Part shown: piece after piece, positions 1 through 42,798 of the stretch | Layout of the letters: each line of letters opens with the position of its first letter | Position numbering within the stretch: the stretch's first letter is position 1 | Origin: Pogonophryne albipinna | Taxonomy: Eukaryota; Chordata; Actinopteri; Perciformes; Artedidraconidae | Direction of reading: 5' to 3' | Assembly (NCBI GenBank): GCA_028583405.1 | Contig: CM053243.1 | Location: forward strand, 19,881,550-19,945,549 | Length of the DNA stretch: 64,000 nucleotides | Made by a program: the position numbers and the translations under genes | The notes under the pieces: model-generated | Told to the model about the DNA's origin: nothing | What the model saw: only the letters and a program-made list of their open reading frames with translations | Databases searched by the model: none

Positions 1-14
1 TATATATTTTGACC

Positions 15-366
15 TTAAAGGTGGCGGGGTAGGTAATTTTGGAGAAACCAGCTCGAGTGCGCTAGAATTTGAAAATATACAGCCCCTCCTCCAACACACA
101 CGAACGCGCACATGACCAATGAGGGCACGAGATAAGTTTGTGCACAGATGGAAGGCTGACAGGCAGGTTATTTTAGCCGGGCCGGCTAAAATGAGTGGTC
201 GTGCTTTTTACAGTACTACGGCTTCCACAGATGAAATGTTTTTATGTATTTTTTTGTCAAAGCACTTAAGATATTCATTGCTATCGGGATGTTAAGAGCA
301 TTCCATGGAATATAACAAAAAGTGTATATCGTGCCGGTTTCTCAAACTTACCTACCCCACCTTTAA
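15..366. mobile_element. Short MITE-like element with about 30-bp inverted repeats at TTAA
   Basis: The left end (15-50) and the reverse complement of the right end (332-366) agree over TTAAAGGTGG, GGGTAGGTAA and AGAAACC, with small gaps. Both ends carry TTAA (15-18 and 363-366), which would fit a TTAA-duplicating superfamily such as piggyBac, but the inner terminal bases are AGGTGG rather than the usual piggyBac CCC start. The 352-bp interior has no coding capacity. I see the inverted repeats directly; superfamily is inference. Confidence 0.65.
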
Positions 367-516
367 TCGAAATATTCTGTTATTTTCAAAAGCTTTTTTA
401 GTCTGATGCTTCGATTCATTTTAAACAGACCGTTCAACAAAAGGATAGCCTACCCAAAATCTAAATATTGGATTGTTCTCTCTTAGTAAGATCCAATTTT
501 CATTACAAATGTGGTC

Positions 517-741
517 TTACCTTGACTTGAAGATGAAGTCCATGCTATCCTTCTGGACAACAATCTTTATTACTTTTTTGTAAAAGTCCTCCTTATCTCC
601 CTCTAGTTTCAAAAGTCTAGTTTGTTGTTTTCGTCTACCGTCCCTGTGTAGAATAACAGTAGCAACAAGAACCTGTGGGCTCACTTGCGCCCCCTTCAGT
701 GCGGCAGAGGTTGTGGCTGCCTCCCCTGGTGCTTTTTTCAT
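517..741 (-). CDS. Possible first coding exon of an unidentified gene
   Basis: An open frame starts with ATG at 741 and runs about 74 residues to a strong splice-donor sequence, AAGTCAAG|GTAAGACC (exon end about 522). The peptide begins MKKAPGEAATTSA and then has a compact stretch that looks like beta strands and a helix (VLVATVILHRDGRRK, LLKLEGDKEDFYKKV). I do not recognise the family and found no partner exon before the window start. It lies between a MITE and a dispersed repeat, so it could also be transposon-derived. The donor and the unbiased, non-repetitive composition are why I list it rather than discard it. Confidence 0.3.
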   Translation of the reverse strand: MKKAPGEAATTSAALKGAQVSPQVLVATVILHRDGRRKQQTRLLKLEGDKEDFYKKVIKIVVQKDSMDFIFKSR

Positions 742-867
742 TTCCGTTGTATGATGAGACCAGCGAGCTTAAATATCATATATATGTGAAATAAGTTATT
801 TAGAGACTATGGATGGCGAGGATAAATGTAATAAAGGGATCTACAATCATTACATTGGTGACATACA

Positions 868-1390
868 GTGAGATGGTGCAGGCATGCGCTTAGGGCCCGC
901 TTTCCAGACAGTTTCTGTGGGGTGACGCACTCTAAGGTGAGGCAGAGCTCATCTGTGCCTCACCTCACCACACAGTACTGGCTTGAGCGTGCTCACAAAA
1001 TAAGTGCCTGCGCTAAATTAGTGCCCGTGCTCCAGCAAGTTACTGTGGGCTTCTGTGAGGCAGAGCTCGTCCCTGCCTCACTTCTCAATCTCATCGCTCC
1101 CCGTAGTTGTAGCGGAGCTCGGCAAATTAGCCGATTTTTACTATAAAAAGCGATTGGAATCATACAGAAATCACATTTACAACACAGATCAGTGGACACA
1201 TTTTATTTGTATTATTATTTGTATTATTATTCTTTTTTTCCGTTACATTGGAGAATGACAAGTGAGGCTCTGCCTCCCCTGACCGCACGTCGCTGCAGTC
1301 TATGGCTGTGACGTAATATCTCTTCTTTTTTTTTCGAAGGAAGGGGGGTCAGAGGGCCTAGGTATAAAAGTCACGGCTCGCCACTGCGTC
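868..1390. repeat. Repeat-like GC-richer segment with an internal duplication
   Basis: The motif GTGAGGCAGAGCTC is present near 936-950 and again near 1056-1070, each followed by a related CTGCCTCAC sequence, so a unit of about 120 bp is duplicated imperfectly. A third related, partly inverted block (GAGGCTCTGCCTCCCC) is at about 1264-1279. The composition differs from the AT-rich flanks. No coding evidence. It directly abuts the dispersed repeat that starts at 1387. Confidence 0.4.
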
Positions 1391-1888
1391 TAAGGAACCT
1401 TAATATTTAATAAACTATGAATATTTTATATCCATATAACAGGAAAAAACTAATTTAACTGATCTTTTTCATTTTTTTTTTCAAAAAAAACACACCATGC
1501 TAACAGTGAGCCTCTGAATTAGCCCAGAGCGAAAAATGCTGACCTATTACTGCACCGAAAATCACTCCTAGCTCCCTTATTACTTATCCTAGCTGCACAT
1601 CCAACACATCGTTTATGATCGTAAAGACACAGAATCTAACGGTGCCCACCTCAACACTGAAAGATACAAACTCGCGACGTTATCAACAAAAACTTACATC
1701 AAAACATGTGGCGCTAGGTAGCCTAAAACGCTAACATGGCTTGTCTTTGTCTGGTCAAAACTGGTCTTCAATGGCATTAAAAACGATAAAAACGATACTG
1801 TAGTAAATCCATAGGTTAATATCCAATGTGACTGTGTCCCCTTTGAAATGTTCTGATAATCTATAAGCAATAAAACTGCAATTCCGTT
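1387..1888. repeat. Dispersed repeat, copy 1 (about 500 bp)
   Basis: This segment is nearly identical to 27116-27642. Shared landmarks are CGTCTAAGGAACCTTA at the start, ACTATGAATATTTTATATCC, CATCCAACACATCG in the middle and GCAATAAAACTGCAATTCCG at the end. Flanking sequence differs, which bounds the unit. There is no coding potential and no obvious terminal inverted repeat within the shared part. By eye, identity is above 90 percent, so the copies are fairly young. Confidence 0.75.
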
Positions 1889-2314
1889 TTCAAATATCAG
1901 AGCAGGGATATTCCTACGCTCTGAAGCAAGATTGCATGTGCAGAGATGCAACCTTTTTTTTAACATGAGTGTGTGCGGGACGATTTCCCTTCGATTCTAT
2001 TGGCTCTAACGGTCAGGAACAGATGTCACATGTCAAAATCCAGCAAGGGGGGCCAGAGATATGGAAAATCCACCCAAATGGCCCCAGAAGAGTTTTTTTT
2101 TGCTAAAGTGTGTCATTAACGATGTTTTTATTTATTGTATACAGATTATACATACTAAATAGCAGTTCAGGTAAAATGTGTAAAATAACCAGCGATCCTT
2201 GAAACTTGAATGCATATTAATGTGGGAAGGAGGCCTTGCAGACTACAGATAACAGAAGGCCATCAAATCAACAGAGAAACACATCGGTAGGAAATGTAGA
2301 CATGAAGACACTGG

Positions 2315-4958
2315 ATGATTGTTTTAATATATCTTTATTTTTCAAATATATTGATATTTAATTTGGTGCACTGTATGTCATCAAATTGTGATTTAACAGC
2401 TCATACAATTCATTTTCAACGTTTAAACTGTTGTATAATATGTTGCATGTATGTTGTGGTTGTTGCTGTTGTTCTTGTTGTTGTTGTTGTAATGCACTTA
2501 TAGGTGTTATATTTAAATCCATAATAAGAAAAGTTGATATATCAGAAATTAGGGGGTGGATCTATTCATTATTCTTCAGTAGACCATAGTTATATAACAG
2601 TACTTCCATTTAGAGATCAAAACACCAATAAACAATCATAATGTACAATACATTACAAACGAAGGCCTCTGTATTTAACTTTAAATATAATTGAAAGAAG
2701 AGACTGCTTATTTTCAGCAATGTTCACATGTAAACATTTAAACACGTGCACTTGAAGCAAAGGATCATTTTGTTAAAAAGCGATTTAAGGAGTCTGCAGG
2801 CGACAGATTGGCAAAGATTCAGACAAAGTAAGACTCATGGATATTAACAAAGTGCTTGACTTTATAAAAGCATAAAGTATAAAATTGTGTTGTCAGAGAG
2901 ACAAGAACCAGCTCAACAATATCTGCTTTTAGCAACTACCTGTAAACATGGCAGGTAGTGTAAACGCATGTTTAACCATATAGAACATGTTAAAACTACT
3001 GCTGAAGTACAGTTACTTTCCTACAAAAGGTACTAACAAGTGGTTACTCATTTTAAAAACAGACAATTATCCGTACACATTTTGATAACCAAAAGGTTTA
3101 AGGTGTACTCTTAAAAATAGAGCACAGTGCTGCGATCAGACACCCGTGGTGAGTAGAGGAACGATATGGTTGATACGGTCAGTCTGTCGGATATTTCTGG
3201 GATATATAGTGTGTATTCGTCACTCTGATACACAAACTACCAGTGTTACACTTGAGTCTGAGTGGGCACTGTGCCTCAAGACAATGCATTCATGTAGAGG
3301 TGCATCATTAACAGTTATTTGCCAATTTCACAATATTTTTAAAAATAAATGCTTCATCATTTTGTAGATTTTTTATGTACAGTATATTTATGTAATAACT
3401 GAAAAAACATATCTAATAATGTTATGTCTATATGTACAATTATGAATCGTATTGCAGCACAATCTAACACTGCACTTAGTGAGAAACAAACTAAAAATGT
3501 ATAATATTGTTAGCCTTTTACTGGTCCTGCTATGTGTACATCACTACTATAATGATTAAATAATACACTTCCCTTAAGTTTAGTCCCTAAAACTTGTATA
3601 ATTTTCACATTTTTGCCAACAATGCTTCTGAGGTGCATACATTTGGGATTTGCATCAGTTTTTCTAATGATGATGGAATGAAAATGTTTAATTATGTGTA
3701 GAATTGAAAGGATATAAAACACATTTACATTGGTTTTGTTTAGATTGAATTGCCAATTTATCAGTCAGGTTTTTGTTTAAAACACCTTGCTGTCTTCATC
3801 TCTTATTTTATAGGACCAGAGTGTGGGATTTAGTGCCCCTGAAAACCCCTCCCTCCATTTCAAGGCGTGTGGAAGATCCTACTGTGGATTTCAGGTCCAA
3901 TCAGAATTGGTTGGCTAAATTACTTATCCAGCAAAAAGATATGCAACTCTGAACATGTCATTTATCAGAGATTTGGAAAAGGCCACACTAATGTTAACAG
4001 CTTTTGTTTAATAGTCAGTTTAATCCTCCAATTTCTTTTAAAATATGGCTTCTCAGACTCTTCACAGCACATGATGGTTAACCAGCTTTAGCAAACACTT
4101 CATCCTTTTTACCTTCAAACTATTTTTATTTTAATTAATTTCAACACAAAAACTTGAACCTCCATATCCTGACTGTGTTTTAGTTTGGTTGCTATGGGCT
4201 ACTGTAGAAATATGGGACCCGATCCCAATGATATGTAAGGCTTATTCTGATTTTAGGAAAATACCATAACTCTTAGTTTCAGGAGATGATATACTAATGA
4301 AAACATAGTAATATTATTTTATATGTATTTGGGTTAGTAGATCCCCATAAATCCAACACACTGGACATTTAAAACCGCTGGGTGCTTCTAACATTGTTCC
4401 AGTCGGGGTAATGTCCCGTTTAAAGGGATTTCAGACTTGTTTTGTTTACTTTATACATTAAATGGTATGGATAAGTAAACAAGTTTTAATTGTTTAACTC
4501 ATATAGGAAGAGTTGCTTCTAATAATAAGTTAACTTAATGAATAATCTAACCCATGGTCCACTCTTTCCAGCACTCCAACAGCAACAGAAGTCAAATGAT
4601 TTCCCACTAACTAGAGTATGAAGAGAAAATGTCACAAATACCTGATGATGAGCATAACCAGTTTTACTGAGGCAATTCAGCCAAAAATGAAACAAATGTG
4701 TTTCTAAAAGTTATAGAGTACACAGCTTTGCATGTTCGCTTTGTAAACGTAAAAATACAGAGAGATTAGATACCTCCATCACAACAGATTTCATGTCCTT
4801 TCTCCATGTGTGCCACGACAGAGGAGTGAAGCGTGTGTGACTTTCCTTCATCCATCACACAGCCGCAGGTTAACACCTGGATCTGAAGCACAGCTGGTTT
4901 CTTTCCTCTTCAGCACATCATGCAGTAATGTCCGTTCAGCTCAATAACAGTTCAAGAT
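2315..4958 (-). other. nedd4: Probable NEDD4 3' untranslated region
   Basis: This stretch follows the NEDD4 stop and has no credible coding frame. An AATAAA polyadenylation signal on the minus strand lies at 2334-2339 and would give a 3'UTR of about 2.6 kb, comparable to mammalian NEDD4. A TTG-rich run (about 2456-2490) lies inside the proposed UTR. The exact end is a guess; other AATAAA-like sites exist closer to the stop. Confidence 0.35.
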
Positions 4959-37160
<32,202 letters not shown>

Positions 37161-37624
37161 ACTATCCTCGCCCTTCTTCCTCCAAGGGAGCGACAACAAC
37201 AAGAAGAGGAACCCAGAAAAAGACAGTTGTCCGGTAACGTTAGACTCCCGTGGTGTTTAGCTCGCCTCTGTTATGCCCTCTGTGTGTTTACGCTGGTAGA
37301 TACCGTGAACCTGACCAAGTAGCAATCTGTGACACCGTCGTCACTCACTGTATCCATCCTCCTCCTTTTCCTCCTGTGTTTCCTCCTTCCTCCTCTTGTT
37401 CCCTTCTTCCTGTCACTACAGTCTGAGAAAACCCAGAAAGGACACTGAACGCAACATCAGTCTTTCCTTGAATATATTTTCGACACTCGTGGTGCAAGAT
37501 GGGAGTGTGCAGATCGTACTTAATGTACTAAATTAAACTAGAAACACCATAGTCTAAGAAACAGTAAATTACAAGTCAAAATGTTATTTGAATAAAACCA
37601 CAGCAGTTCTATAATCAAAGTGTA

Positions 37625-38060
37625 GCATACAGTGGTGTAATGTATTTAAGTACATTTACTCAAGTATTGTACTTTAGTATGATTTTGGGTTACTTGTTGT
37701 ACTTTACTTGAGTATTTCTATTTTATGCTACTTTATATTTCTACTCAACTGCATTTTACAAGGAAATATTGTACTTTTACTCCACTACATTTATCTGACA
37801 AAATGAGTTATTAGTTACTTTACAGATTCAGATGATTAAGATTGTTAATAAAAATATATAAATAAACTATGATATACAAGTATAGGTTGAGATATTCAGC
37901 GGTAGTATAACGTTATTTAAATTAGCTCCATGTTTTCAAGCTCGTGACTTAATATATAGGATTCTGAATTGAGCTACAACGCTCAATAAGTACTTTTACT
38001 TAATGTCCTTCAAGTATATTTTTGTACTTTTACTATATATTATATATATACTATAATATT
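37625..38060. repeat. Teleost interspersed repeat rich in TACTTGAGTA
   Basis: The block with GTACATTTACTCAAGTATTG, GTACTTTACTTGAGTATTTC and ACTCCACTACATTTATCTGA matches, from memory, a very common fish repeat. It has no coding potential. It lies upstream of NEDD4 exon 1, next to the Tc1 insertion. Smaller related pieces occur near 60240-60440 and 60629. Confidence 0.6.
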
Positions 38061-38151
38061 TTAATGCATGACTTTAAATGAAGTATTTTTACACTATAGT
38101 TCTACTTTTTCTATGCCTGATGGCAGAGAATGCGTGGGGTCATTGTAGATA

Positions 38152-40376
38152 CACTGAACAAAAATATAAATGCAACACTTTTGTTTTTGCTCCCATTTTT
38201 CATGAGATGAACTCAAAGATCTAAAACATTTTCTATATACACAAAATAACCATTTCTCTCAAATATTGTTCAGAAATCTGAAAAAATTCTGTGATAGTGA
38301 GCACTTCTCCTTTGCCGAGATAATCCATCCCACCTCACAGGTGTGGCATATCAAGATGCTGATTAGACAGCATGATTATTGCACAGGTGTGCCTTAGGCT
38401 GGCCACAATAAAAGGCCACTCTAAAAAAATTCAGTTTTATCACACAGCACAATGCCACAGATGTCGCAAGTTTTGTGGGAGCATGCAATTGGCATGCTGA
38501 CAGCAGGAATGTCCACCAGAGCTGTTGCCCGTGAATTGAATGTTCATTTCTCTACCATAAGCCATCTCCAAAGGCGTTTCAGAGAATTTGGCAGTACATC
38601 CAACCGGCCTCACAACCGCAGACCACGTGTAACCACACCAGCCCAGGACCTTCACATCCAGCATGTTCACCTCCAAGATCGTCTGAGACCAGCCACTCGG
38701 ACAGCTGCTGCAACAATCGGTTTGCATAACCAAAGAATTTCTCCACTAACTGTCAGAAACCATCTCAGGGAAGCTCATCTGCATGCTCGTCGTCCTCATC
38801 GGGGTCTCGACCTGACTCCGGTTCGTCGTCGTCGTCGAATGTTCGTCCTCACATTCGATGGCGTCTGGCACGTTGGAGAGGTGTTCTCTTCACGGATGAA
38901 TCCCGGTTTTCACTGTTCAGGGAAGATGGCAGACAGCGTGTGTGGCGTGGTGTGGGTGAGCGGTTTTCTGATGTCAATGTTGTGAATCGAGTGGCCCATG
39001 GTGGTGGTGGGGTTATGGTGGGCAGGTGTATGTTATGGACGACGAACACAGGTGCATTTTATTGATGGCATTGTGAATGCACAGAGATACCGTGACGAGA
39101 TCCTGAGGCCCATTGTTGTGCCATTCATCCACGACCATCACCTCATGTTGCAGCATGATAATGCACGGCCCCATGTTGCAAGGATCTGTACACAATTCCT
39201 GGAGGCTGAAAACATCCCAGTTCTTGCATGGCCAGCATACTCACCGGACATGTCACCCATTGAGCATGTTTGGGATGCTCTGGATCGGCGTATACGACAG
39301 CGTGTGTTCCAGTTCCTGCCAATATCCAGCAACTTGGCACAGCCATTGAAGAGGAGTGGACCAACATTCCACAGGCCACAATCAACAACCTGATCAACTC
39401 TATGCGAAGGAGATGTGTTGCACTGCGTGAGGCAAATGGTGGTCACACCAGATACTGACTGGTTTTCGGACCCCCCCAATAAAGCAAAACTGCACGTTTC
39501 AGAGTGGCCTTTTATTGTGGCCAGCCTAACGGCCCGTCTACACTACAAGCATCGAAAAATGCTTTCAACGCTTCGCCCATTCATTTGAATGGGGTGACGT
39601 AGAAGATTTTTAATCTTCGCCGAACTGCATTGTGGGGAGCATGGCATGGCTTTGCAAGCATCACGAGCATCTATCGGCATCAAAAGTTGAACAATGTTCA
39701 ACTTTTGAGGCTCGATGCTTGGCATCAGCCAATCAAATCCCGTTTATGCAATTCCCGCCAGTACAAACGCTAGCCAATCAAACCTCGTGCAAGCTGGGAG
39801 AGCCAGACCGCAGTTCATTTCCTCATATTCCAAACGAGAAATTACGGTAGCAAATCACCCGGTTCTGTACGACCAGAACTATTTACCGGGATACAAACCG
39901 GAGGAACCAGGCATGGAGGGAGGTGGCAGAGACAGTGGGTGAAACTGGTAGGTTTTCGCCTGTTTGGGGAGTTTATATCCAGTTTACTTCGTTTTAACAT
40001 TACTATTGCTTTGTATGTCGGGGGCGGGAGATTCATGTGATTGGTTGTTGGTCGCGTTGCTCGCAAAAAATCGCCAAGCTTCAGACACGCCCAGCATCAA
40101 GATTTTTTGATGCCTGTAGTGTAGACGGGCCGTAAGGCACACCTGTGCAATAATCATGCTGTCTAATCAGCATCTTGATATGCCACACCTGTGAGGTGGG
40201 ATGGATTATCTCGGCAAAGGAGAAGTGCTCACTATCACAGATTTTTTCAGATTTCTGAACAATATTTGAGAGAAATGGTTATTTTGTGTATATTGAAAAT
40301 GTTTTAGATCTTTGAGTTCATCTCATGAAAAATGGGAGCAAAAACAAAAGTGTTGCATTTATATTTTTGTTCAGTG
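38152..40376 (+). mobile_element. Tc1/mariner element with broken transposase and long inverted repeats
   Basis: Ends read CACTGAACAAAAATATAAAT at 38152 and the exact inverse at 40376, flanked by TA on both sides, the usual Tc1 target duplication. The inverted repeats are about 270 bp (left 38152-38423). The transposase starts MPQMSQVLWEHAIGML at 38452, with an N-terminal helix-turn-helix. FTDES (first catalytic Asp, near 38900), QHDNARPH (second Asp, near 39170) and MSPIEHVWD (Glu, near 39262) are visible but in different frames. Frameshifts lie near 38835-38875, 39015-39030 and 39318, so it is inactive. A 603-bp second transposon is inserted in the right inverted repeat; without it the element is about 1.62 kb, the normal size for a Tc1 element. 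Confidence 0.92.
39530..40132. mobile_element. Nested non-autonomous transposon (3-bp TAA duplication)
   Basis: The ends are CGGCCCGTCTACACTACAAG at 39530 and the inverse (one mismatch) ending at 40132. Both sides carry TAA (39527-39529 and 40133-40135). The intact left inverted repeat of the host Tc1 element has the uninterrupted sequence GCCTTAGGC at 38391-38399, which confirms the empty site. A 3-bp TWA duplication and short inverted repeats fit the PIF/Harbinger group, which is inference. No transposase is encoded. Confidence 0.88.
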
Positions 40377-40506
40377 TAGATTGCAATTTTTGGGATTGAT
40401 AGAATGTTCTTTATTAGTTTCATTATTCATTTACATTATTCTGTTTTTATCAAATGCTTGTAAGACTATATATTGTGTATTATTATAATATAACTATATA
40501 CAGTAT

Positions 40507-41317
40507 TAGGGATGTCCCGATCACATTTTTTTGCTCCCGATCCGATTCCGATCATTTGATTTTGACAATCTGCCGATACCGATTTTTCCCGATCCGATCT
40601 TTATGCAATGCATTAAGAGAAAAAAAGGTAACAGATAACGGCTGGTCATCCAACGCGATGAATTCAGCTATCTTGGCTGTTATTTGTTTGGCCTTTTCAC
40701 TGTTCTGGGGCAGTTTCTCTTTCCTTTTAAAAGTCTCTGAAAGTGTCGGTTGTTTCAGTGCCGTTACCTGAGTGGCCGCTGTGTACTCGTCGTGTTGTTG
40801 TTGGTGTTTGTTTCTCAGGTGGCGTGTTAGATTGGTCGTGTTGAACGTAGCTCTGTTCTTTCCACCACGCGGAACCTCCGCCTTGCAAACATTGCATCTG
40901 GCTGTTACACTGCCTTCGCTTTCAATTTTATAATACTTCCAAACTCCTGACATTTTCTCTGTCCCGAGTCACCAGCTGAACGTAGCCTCTCGTTAGCTTA
41001 CTGCTAGACACTGCGCACCCACTCTGTTGCCAGCTTTGAGAGAAATAAGCAACCAGGTCTGAAAACAAGCCCAAAAGAAGCAACACATACATGATGTTGT
41101 GTCATTTCAAACCAAAACTAAGGCCTCATGATGACTTTAAGACGTGAACATGGTCATTTTTGTTTTGTAACATTAAATAAATTAAAAAAAAATATTATTA
41201 AAAAAAAAAAAAAAAAAAAATCCCGATCCCCGATTTTTTTTCTCCCGATCCCGATCTTTTGAAAATCACGTGATCGGCTCCGATCCCCGATCACGTGATC
41301 GGATCGGGACATCTCTA
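40507..41317 (-). mobile_element. hAT deletion derivative keeping only the BED zinc-finger exon
   Basis: The element starts TAGGGATGTCCCGATC and ends with the inverse GATCGGGACATCTCTA. An exact 8-bp duplication TACAGTAT flanks it (40499-40506 and 41318-41325), diagnostic of hAT insertion. On the minus strand a frame from 40953 encodes MSGVWKYYKIESEG, then CNVCKAEVPRGG and TTNLTRHLRNKH, giving the C-C-H-H ligands of a BED zinc finger, then an Ala/Lys-rich linker ending near 40552. The catalytic region is missing. Near the other end are CCGATCCCGATC runs and an A-rich tract (41187-41220). It is non-autonomous. Confidence 0.9.
40552..40953 (-). pseudogene. Truncated hAT transposase: BED-type zinc finger domain only
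   Basis: About 133 residues. The BED finger (Cys20, Cys23, His45, His50 by my count) binds DNA in hAT transposases and in domesticated ZBED proteins. The frame is open from the ATG through the finger and about 75 residues beyond it, then runs into the terminal repeats of the element. No RNase H-like catalytic residues remain. If transcribed it could only act as a DNA-binding fragment; that is speculation. Confidence 0.7.
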
Positions 41318-42798
41318 TACAGTATGTAGCTAGATTCAAGAAACTAGCAGATAATACTTTCAAACCATGTCTGCTTAGGGTTTGTATCACAATTTAGATC
41401 CTGCAATTGGACGCAATAGAGCGGCTTACTCCCAAATACAAAATACAACTTTTCTAGTTTCTGAAAGGGGATTTCCTACGGCAACTGAATTTTACTGAAA
41501 TGCAACTGAAAGCACTGATTGCATGGAAGTTCAAACCTCAGAGTAAAAACAAGTCTCAATAATGATCATGTAGCAGCTACTGGAACCGATTGTGTACAGC
41601 CATAGTTTAGGCGTGTATACAAGAGCTCTGGAGAAACATAAACCGTACATGGTCACAAAAAGACAGATGTCATCAATCAAACCGTTTTTCTCGGACGAAG
41701 CATGGAGCTGGTGTTCAGTACTGTCTGTTGCACAAACAACAAAGCAGTTAAAGTGACTTTAAGTGCCCCAAAGCTACAGGCTAGTTCTGGTTTGCAGCAC
41801 AAGTTTATATGTTGTAACAGCACCTCACACAGCAAAACTAACAATACATTTCAATTAGACATCTTCAGTTTATAAAACTCGTCTTGCTCAAACTTGACCA
41901 GCTATCAAAGGTAGGTGCTGATGATATTATAATGGCATTCATTCATATAATCCTTAAAGTTTATATTATACTTTAAAGGAATTGTATTAGTGTCTTTACA
42001 TTGTTTTTTTTATTTAAGTATGGATCTGAGTATCGTTATTGCCTTATCTCTGTCAGAGCACTGCTTTCACACCATCAAACTTGACAACACTCCTGATGAT
42101 GCAGTCACAAAAATGTAGCACCCATATTAACTCATAGAGTAAAGTAAAAACCTTCCGAAGGACGAAATCTAGAGCTTTCATTTTTACAGTATGGTTTTGG
42201 AGTGCTCCCTTACATTTTTTTAAGAGAATATATCCTAAATCAAAATGTAGACATTCTAAACCTTTATTTAGCTATTAGTGTTATTTCGTTTTTGAAAATA
42301 AATCGAAACAGGCCCAATTTAATGGTTTTATTTCAAGATTCCCCCTTGTTCTGATGTTGTTTTTTCTCAGTAATAATAGCGTGCGCTTTGTCCTCTATGA
42401 CCCTCTTCACCCCCCATGGTGTGTGTGGGTGTGTGATGTATGGCATGTTTGTGTGTGTGTGTGTGTGTGCAATGGCATAAAGGTTAATGATTGCTGGTCT
42501 CTTTCTCTGAACCAAAAGGACAATACGGAATACGGAAGTGATTCAGTCTTCTTTACTGCAGTAGTAACACCTCAAGTCAATAAGGAAATTACTAGAAATA
42601 CAATTTGCCTCCTTTTTTGTTTTGTAAAGTCTCATATGCAAAAATGCCTTCTTCTTACTAAAGTAACCTTTGGTGTGACATTTCAAAAGTAAGAAGCATA
42701 TAATTACTATACAGGCAGCTCCTAGTCTCCTGCAGATCCTTGTTTTTCTGTAAATATTAAAGAAACACTGACTCGGGTTACCTATGTACATAAAAATG

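Noticed and set aside
1365..1385. TATAAAA-containing sequence as a possible promoter
   Set aside because: It lies inside repeat-like DNA with no gene starting downstream on the plus strand.
38440..39479. Several minus-strand open frames across the Tc1 element
   Set aside because: They are shadows of the broken plus-strand transposase and have no similarity of their own.
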